Below, in pieces: positions 59,601-64,000 of a DNA stretch of 64,000 nucleotides (the first letter of the stretch is position 1; every line of letters starts with the position of its first letter). The DNA is taken from contig NZ_JABFDG010000001.1 in NCBI RefSeq assembly GCF_013403955.1, forward strand, positions 1-64,000, given 5' to 3'. Both the position numbers and the translations under genes were made by a program. The notes beneath the pieces are model-generated. The model had not been told where the DNA came from and did no database searches. It saw only the letters and a list, made by a program, of their open reading frames with translations. This DNA comes from Winogradskyella vidalii. GTDB taxonomy: Bacteria > Bacteroidota > Bacteroidia > Flavobacteriales > Flavobacteriaceae.

Positions 59601-62292
59601 CTAAAGGAGAAAATCTTATTTCTAAAATTTCAATTCCATTTGGGGCAATTGTAAAGTTAGGAGCTGTTCCTGTAATAGTGAAATCTCCTGGATTATCACC
59701 TCCAATTACAATATCTGAAATGTTTAATGTTAAACTACCTGTATTCACTATTCTAAACGACTTATCTTGGAATTCTGAAATAAGTTGGGAAGCAAACAAT
59801 GTATGATTAACACCAATCGGTATATTTGATCCATCTCCAGGGATATCAGGAAAGCCAGCTAAATTTCCCTCAACATTTATGTCTGGTTGTGGAGTAAATC
59901 CTTCGCCAATTAGATTAACAGTACAGGTCCCTTCATCAGCATCATCACTAGTAATGGTTAATTCTCCTATTAAAGTTTCGTCGGAAAGCGGTGTAAATCT
60001 TAAGGTCACAGTTTCAGAGTCCCCTGCAGGGATTGTAAATGGTGTACTAGCAGGTGATACAATAGTATAATCGCCAGTAATCGCTAAATTACTAATGTTA
60101 AGGTCTAGGGTTCCAATATTTTCAATGTCAAAGGTTAGGTCTGATGTTGACCCTATGGATACATCTCCAAAGTCTAAGGTGAAACCGCAGTCTTGATTGG
60201 TTGCCGTATTATCTACTAATTGTAGTTCGGCGTTTGGTGAAGAGGATCCACAATACACACTTAAATCGTCTATATAATGAGTTCTGCTATCTGCTGAACG
60301 TCTTAACCGCAATCTTACGTTCGTTAATGCAGTTATGCCACTTAAATCAGCCGTGAATAATTCATAGGACGTAGAAGTCGAAGTATGTTCAATAATATCG
60401 ACCCAATAAGATCCATCGAAGTATTGCACCATAATTCTATTATTACCAGTTGCACTAGAGCTTATACTACCGTAATATTCTAAAGAAGATGGATTATCCA
60501 CAGGTGGTAATTCTAACCAATCTCCAATATCATTCATCTGTATTCTTCTATCAGGATTACCTGCATATATACCATTACCGCTCCATATTTCACCATTAGA
60601 ATCTGTGTTTGTCCAATTGCCATATCCATGATCACTCCAGCCATCTGCATTTTCAAAGCCAGTTGTTAAACAAGGTCCTGAAATAGTCGTTGCAGTATCT
60701 GTTAAAGGACTAGTAGTATTATAAGTTGGTCCACCAGAACAACTAGAATCATTAAGTGCAAAGACAAAAAAGTAATATTGTGTTGTTTGCGATAAGCCTG
60801 TTGCTGTAAATGTTGTAGTGTTAGAACTTTGCACCACAGTACCAGAACCCAAAGGGTCACCATTAGAATATGACGTTCCATTTACTGGGTTAGCACCTAA
60901 AGTAGGTGATGTGCTTGCTACAACTAAATAGTCATCTGCAGTAGTTGCTGTAAATGACCCATCAATAGTTGAGCCTGTAATGTTATTTAAAACTAATCCT
61001 GTTGGTTGGGTTGAAGGTGCGGCACATGGTGTTGGTGTAGAAACACAAATTCCAAAATCTCCAACTATATAACCAGAATATTGCCAAATGCGTATATATA
61101 TGGTGTCCCCAGGTGTAAAATCATTTCTAGAAATTAATGACATAAATCCATTAGCACTATCGTCATCATCACATTCGATGGAAACTAAGCTACCACAAGA
61201 GCCAGAGTATATTTCCATACCGCTATCAGTGAAATCTATATTTTGAGTATCAATAGTTAATTCTCCAGATGCTGGTACTATAACAGAAAACCAAACATCT
61301 TCACCGCCATAACTAGAACAGCTAGGGCTGCCTATGCCACTATCTGTAGCATTGACATTTGTATATGACGTAAAATTACATGTACTCGTAGGTGTAAGAC
61401 TAATAGCGCCACTACAATTATCGTTTGACGGGGCATTAATAACTTCTCCTTCTAAATTGACCACGGCATCTGTTGCTCCTGTACTTGATATTGTTGCGAT
61501 AGAGGAAAAACTGCCGACTAACCCTTCCTTTAGTCTTACGTATATTGTAGTTGTACCATTAGCAGATGCTTGAGGAATAGTAACATCATCTCCATATGGA
61601 CCCGCTGCTGACAGTGAAATTTCGAAACCTTGATTTATTGTTACAGCTACGTTTATTTCTTCAGTTAATAAAGTGCCTGTTACAGTAAAACTCTGCGCCG
61701 TAGAAGGGCCATTGCCAGTTGTGTAATCTAAACCTGTAATGGTTGTTGGTGTTGCTGTGATTGTTGGGCCTGATACTGCATAATCTGTAATTTCAAAATC
61801 GTCAATCATTAATCGTTCGTCGTAAGCGGTTGATAGTAACCTTATCCTTATATTATCTCCTGAAAGGTTTAAATCATAACTAAATTCAGTGTAAGTTTCA
61901 GATGTAACCACTACTTCTGTACCAAAATCAACCCAACCAAAATTGTTTTGATTATATTGCATTTTGAATTTAACAGAATTATTATCACCATCCCAATGCT
62001 TATACCATAAAGATACAGACCCTACACCATTGTCTTTGCCGCCACCATCTGTTCCATTATAAATTATTTCTCCCCCACTATCGTCATCAATATTTGCAGC
62101 ATAGTTTCCGCTACGTTGTTTGTCACTTCCGTATAAACGTCCATTGTTAACTGTCCAGTCACCAAAAGTATAGTTGCTATTAGAGCTTGAATGATTATAA
62201 GAGGCATTTTCCCATCCTTGAGTTGTCTGCCCAAAACCAGACAAGCTAAAACATAGGAAGGCTATTAAAATTAGAGGGTAGTTTTTAATCAT
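56698..62292 (-). CDS. very large secreted protein with choice-of-anchor D repeats and T9SS type A domain
   Basis: 1864 residues. Signal peptide ending GFGQ. In order: a MAM/jelly-roll-like domain near 25-170, an Ig-like segment, a Cys-containing domain near 290-410, a fibronectin-like region, a second jelly-roll near 540-680, several ASPM/Hydin-like choice-of-anchor D repeats near 690-1050 (LDFGDVSIGSTSDLTFDIEN; GDFTITGTAPNFTIAPNGIE), a third jelly-roll, and a long region that resembles T9SS-specific linker proteins. The type A sorting domain forms the end: VAIIDVTGRLIYNLSG, then LSRLSQAAYVAKITLSNGQ and KKAIKQR. It is exported by T9SS, probably to the surface, as an adhesin or matrix protein. 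No enzyme domain is visible. A TATATTTG box lies 30 bp upstream. Confidence 0.9.
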   Translation of the reverse strand: MIKNYPLILIAFLCFSLSGFGQTTQGWENASYNHSSSNSNYTFGDWTVNNGRLYGSDKQRSGNYAANIDDDSGGEIIYNGTDGGGKDNGVGSVSLWYKHWDGDNNSVKFKMQYNQNNFGWVDFGTEVVVTSETYTEFSYDLNLSGDNIRIRLLSTAYDERLMIDDFEITDYAVSGPTITATPTTITGLDYTTGNGPSTAQSFTVTGTLLTEEINVAVTINQGFEISLSAAGPYGDDVTIPQASANGTTTIYVRLKEGLVGSFSSIATISSTGATDAVVNLEGEVINAPSNDNCSGAISLTPTSTCNFTSYTNVNATDSGIGSPSCSSYGGEDVWFSVIVPASGELTIDTQNIDFTDSGMEIYSGSCGSLVSIECDDDDSANGFMSLISRNDFTPGDTIYIRIWQYSGYIVGDFGICVSTPTPCAAPSTQPTGLVLNNITGSTIDGSFTATTADDYLVVASTSPTLGANPVNGTSYSNGDPLGSGTVVQSSNTTTFTATGLSQTTQYYFFVFALNDSSCSGGPTYNTTSPLTDTATTISGPCLTTGFENADGWSDHGYGNWTNTDSNGEIWSGNGIYAGNPDRRIQMNDIGDWLELPPVDNPSSLEYYGSISSSATGNNRIMVQYFDGSYWVDIIEHTSTSTSYELFTADLSGITALTNVRLRLRRSADSRTHYIDDLSVYCGSSSPNAELQLVDNTATNQDCGFTLDFGDVSIGSTSDLTFDIENIGTLDLNISNLAITGDYTIVSPASTPFTIPAGDSETVTLRFTPLSDETLIGELTITSDDADEGTCTVNLIGEGFTPQPDINVEGNLAGFPDIPGDGSNIPIGVNHTLFASQLISEFQDKSFRIVNTGSLTLNISDIVIGGDNPGDFTITGTAPNFTIAPNGIEILEIRFSPLALGIRNATVEITSNDSDENPFIFNIQGTGDGSEINVKGNNINIPNGNVNISTSNYTNIGNSNINPITPTTASKIFEIENLGNLPLDISSITITGIDATDFTVSPTLLSVAAGSTEFITITFNPTTLGVKNAIVSIANNDSTNNENPYTFSIQGNALNYTECASGDSEIIVIQDFDSTTPTWGYSLGSLNFFDFGGSSSDGFWGLTTNSGGIALANQIDYLPIEDNFLFLQDLKCESGDGCSNTTGEGVLTFDSVNISTKINVTFSFDYQVYEFDSPDYVYYQLFYDNVPQPEVTLVNNSGNFSTEGTVNIDIPDSVNNFYFELRIIQNGSDSAGFDNFKLTNSVAQEKTWDGVAWSGDGLPPTSTQKAILNGDYVTANDGGSFTSCECEINSGAVLTISDNTFVEVQNNLIVNGEDSAINIEPQGSFIQINDFGNVTATTPTNLTVSKRTAPANNWYEYTYWSSPVFEETPASAFANAHPARRYQYNAEYYRDSTYETANDGTTTNGAGVDDIDDNWDDWGNISTTYLVPGVGYATTHDPSTFSSTLGCPGPTCRIQYTFSGLFNNGIIEVPLYRNDEELNDNNWNFVGNPYPSAISADVFLATNMGLIDEAIPEPNPIINGAIYLWSQSTPPSDTENGNENLNFSQSDYAIINGTGETAAQSSGGDSTVPSRFIPSGQGFFISMSDAATSTQVTPSPISDEDIQTVDLIFNNAMRVTSNNNQFFRNASQNNSDNKLWINLSSDNGVFNQALIGYLNHATDAYDGMYFDAPRNASTDINAVIYTLIPDVEKVFAIQGKNTNSLNLEETIPLGFDTSINVATIYSLSLAQFEGAFMSENAIYIKDNLLNTTHNLKSSDYTFTSEPGEFNERFEIVFETNALSIDENLLNANDLTITELQNGHVEFKVGSAYTIKHVAIIDVTGRLIYNLSGNNATEVYDLSRLSQAAYVAKITLSNGQVISKKAIKQR

Positions 62293-62612
62293 AGGGCTAA
62301 TTAAAGAGGGTTAGTTGCTCGCAAATATAGTTGAATAGCTTGGCTATTGATGTTGCTTGAAAGGTATGTTTTTATTAACAAAACATTAATAAATCTTTAC
62401 CAATAAACTATGAAATACCATAAAAATCGATAAGATGTTTGTTCTTGTGTTATTGCGCTATAATTAATGTAAGAATTTAAGATAAGTGTTAAGAATAATT
62501 TAGTGGGTGTTTTAGGTGGGGTTTTGGCGCTTTGGTTTTGTATAATTACCCTTACTAAAATCCTTAGCTGTTATAAATAAAAATAGCGCACAAAACAGTA
62601 TTTTTGAATCTT
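62293..62612. other. 320-bp spacer upstream of two divergent genes
   Basis: It contains the TATATTTG box of the large gene near its left end. The remainder is AT-rich with no frame or repeat I can support; the promoter of recX is not recognisable. Confidence 0.5.
62322..62329 (-). promoter_or_regulatory. candidate -7 box for the large T9SS protein gene
   Basis: The minus strand reads TATATTTG, 30 bp before the start codon. Confidence 0.48.
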
Positions 62613-63089
62613 ATGGATACCAATAAAACCTATACTGTTGACCAGGCGCAAAAAAAACTAGAGCACTACTGTGCTTACCAAGAACGCTGCCATAAAGAGG
62701 TGCGGCAAAAGCTTAGGGATATGCGTATGATTCCGGAGGCGATTGATGCTATAATGGTGCATCTAATACAGCATAACTTTTTGAATGAAGAACGTTTTGC
62801 AAAAGCTTTTGTCCGTGGGAAATTCAGAATAAAAAAATGGGGTAAAAACCGCTTGTTACGCGAGTTGAAGTTTCGGGATATTTCTAAGTATAGTATTGAC
62901 AGTGCGATGAAAGAAATTGACCTTGACGACTACTATAACACTTTAGATGACTTGGTGCAAAAACGCATTGCCCAAGTAAAGGAGCCTAATGTGTATAAGA
63001 AGAAGAAAAAAGTGGCTGATTATTTGTTGTATCGGGGTTGGGAATCTGGTTTGGTGTATGAGAGGCTTAATGCTTGGTTTGAGGTTTGA
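62613..63089 (+). CDS. recX: RecX regulatory protein
   Basis: 158 residues from ATG 62613 (MDTNKTYTVDQAQKKLEHYC); the frame could open at a TTG nine bases earlier. RecX helix motifs: AQKKLEHYCAYQERCHKEVR, QHNFLNEERFAKAFVRGKFR, KWGKNRLLRELKFRDIS, and KKVADYLLYRGWESGLVYER. RecX binds RecA filaments and modulates recombination. recA is not beside it. A degenerate TTAGGG-like array begins at its stop codon. Confidence 0.9.
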   Translation: MDTNKTYTVDQAQKKLEHYCAYQERCHKEVRQKLRDMRMIPEAIDAIMVHLIQHNFLNEERFAKAFVRGKFRIKKWGKNRLLRELKFRDISKYSIDSAMKEIDLDDYYNTLDDLVQKRIAQVKEPNVYKKKKKVADYLLYRGWESGLVYERLNAWFEV

Positions 63090-63215
63090 GGGATTAGGCA
63101 ATTAAGGATTAGGGATTAGGTGTTAGGGATTAGGTGTTAGGGATTAGGTGTTTGGTGTTTGGGATTTGGTGTTAGATATTGGGTGTTAGGTGTTTGGTAT
63201 TAGGGATTAGGTTAG
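63090..63215. repeat. degenerate TTAGGGAT/TTAGGTGT tandem array
   Basis: About 125 bases composed almost only of GGATTAG, GTGTTAG, GTGTTTG and similar 7-8-mers, with no C on this strand apart from one near the start. It begins directly at the recX stop. Confidence 0.85.
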
Positions 63216-63266
63216 AACTAAGAACTTTGATTTAGGGGTAATGGTCACTGTGGATTGGTTCTATAA

Positions 63267-63300
63267 ATAAAGCCTTAACACGTGAATGAAAAGGCTTATT
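63267..63300. terminator. hairpin between recX and the DUF6646-like gene
   Basis: aagcctt (63270-63276) pairs with aaggctt (63291-63297), extended by flanking A/T pairs. It probably serves the two convergent genes. Confidence 0.6.
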
Positions 63301-63340
63301 CTATTTGCTTTAGCCACTAGGCTAATCGCTCAAGGTTTTA

Positions 63341-63826
63341 TTATAGGTTGAAAACAGCTCCCAGATTTAAAGTAAACTGGTTGTGTATGTCGATATAATC
63401 GTCTGGATCGTATTTTGCTAAAGGAAAGTTAGCTTCTGTAAAAAGACCAAAACCTTCTGTAAAGAAATAACGCGCCCCTACATGACCACCAAAGTTTTTA
63501 AGGCTTAGGTTTAATCCTGGGTAAAAATCAAAGTTTTCGTCAATGTTAATCACGTTTCCGAGGTTAGCGTTGAAACGTGCTTTTAAATCGAAACGATCAC
63601 CGAAGTCTAAATCTTTAATGCCTTCAGCTCCACCTAAAGCATAAGATGAAGAGACACCTACAGAGATGTTTTCTCCTAAACCGTGATCGAAACTTACATT
63701 AATGCCTGTTGCGCTGTCTTGAATATTAGCACCTACTTGGAATTTTTGGTCACCATCGCCTATAAAGGCTTGTGCATTACCAAAACTAAACGCTACTAAA
63801 GCGACAATGAGTAAACTATTTTTCAT
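63341..63826 (-). CDS. small outer-membrane protein, DUF6646-like
   Basis: 161 residues with a signal peptide (about 1-20, ending GNAQA). The mature start FIGDGDQKFQVGANIQDSAT and the later GLGENISVGVSSSYALGG match what I recall of a flavobacterial barrel family annotated DUF6646; this is from memory. The rest is an 8-stranded barrel pattern ending FTLNLGAVFNL. Monocistronic. Promoter is one of the clearest in the window (TTTG and TATATTTG with a 21-base spacer). Confidence 0.75.
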   Translation of the reverse strand: MKNSLLIVALVAFSFGNAQAFIGDGDQKFQVGANIQDSATGINVSFDHGLGENISVGVSSSYALGGAEGIKDLDFGDRFDLKARFNANLGNVINIDENFDFYPGLNLSLKNFGGHVGARYFFTEGFGLFTEANFPLAKYDPDDYIDIHNQFTLNLGAVFNL

Positions 63827-63849
63827 GTTTTTATTTTTTTAATAGGGCT

Positions 63850-63882
63850 CAAATATACAAATAGTATTTTATTAACATCAAA
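63850..63882 (-). promoter_or_regulatory. candidate -33/-7 promoter of the DUF6646-like gene
   Basis: On the minus strand TTTG (63882-63879) and TATATTTG (63857-63850) are 21 bases apart, matching the Bacteroidota primary promoter. The start codon is 24 bp further. Confidence 0.6.
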
Positions 63883-63885
63883 AAA

Positions 63886-64000
63886 TCACTCGAAACGCTT
63901 GGTGTTGATGATGGCCTTATTGTTTTTCCATGCTATCCATTTTTGGCCTTTGGTGCGCCGCATGAAATTATCGATGTTGCGCATGATTAAAATATTATAG
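63886..64000 (-). CDS. 3' end of a gene entering from the right edge
   Basis: The minus strand is open from the window edge to TGA at 63886-63888. The visible 37 codons end in a basic tail (RRTKGQKWIAWKNNKAIINT then KRFE). There are in-frame ATGs, but the frame is open through the right edge, so this is more likely the tail of a longer protein. Family not recognisable from this short piece. Confidence 0.5.
   Translation of the reverse strand, partial: YNILIMRNIDNFMRRTKGQKWIAWKNNKAIINTKRFE

Noticed and set aside
63090..63215. CRISPR array
   Set aside because: No constant repeat-spacer pattern and no cas genes; units are contiguous degenerate 7-8-mers.

Overview
The window is a piece of an AT-rich chromosome from a member of the Bacteroidota, almost certainly the family Flavobacteriaceae. 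Several things point there: type IX secretion (T9SS) sorting domains, a PorP/SprF protein, a PorZ-recO gene pair, a FecI/FecR-SusC-SusD operon, a THC0290_0291-like membrane protein, a short-chain threonine dehydrogenase, and repeated TAnnTTTG promoter -7 boxes. I saw no rRNA, tRNA, CRISPR array, prophage or intact insertion sequence.
Layout. Bases 1-8097 hold a co-directional surface and T9SS operon: a collagen-like repeat protein (5' end missing), a DUF11 protein, a gliding-motility C-terminal-domain protein, a PorP/SprF protein and an OmpA/TPR protein. Bases 8098-10638 hold a terminator, a decayed gene, an 11-bp tandem array, a LuxR/TPR regulator and a long non-coding stretch. Bases 10639-18209 are one uptake operon: FecR, ECF sigma factor, SusC with an STN domain, SusD, and a secreted nucleotide pyrophosphatase/phosphodiesterase. 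Bases 18293-23435 hold threonine dehydrogenase and small housekeeping or unknown genes. Bases 23436-27145 are accessory: a candidate structured RNA, a cupredoxin-like and AhpD-like pair with an AraC regulator, and a cassette-like unit bounded by inverted repeats. Bases 27146-50562 are mostly housekeeping: ssb, ferritin, a deacetylase, tex, metG, an LD-carboxypeptidase, yraN, nadD, gmk, yicC, metB-like and gdhA. Bases 50686-56247 hold porZ, recO and a TonB-dependent receptor. Bases 56698-62292 hold one very large secreted T9SS protein. The window ends with recX, a DUF6646-like protein and the 3' end of one more gene.
How the genes work together. T9SS substrates (the CTD proteins) and T9SS parts (PorP/SprF family, PorZ) occur in the same window. 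The FecR-sigma-SusC/D operon looks like a self-regulated outer-membrane importer, with a phosphodiesterase that would release its substrate. AraC, the AhpD-like protein and the cupredoxin-like protein look like a small stress-response unit.
The less ordinary content is in repeats and non-coding DNA: two separated 11-bp-type arrays sharing a 13-bp end, palindromic repeats in spacers, two repeat-like segments read in frame inside metG, a TTAGGG-like degenerate array after recX, a probable structured RNA at 23.75 kb, and the cassette-like unit at 26.3-26.9 kb.
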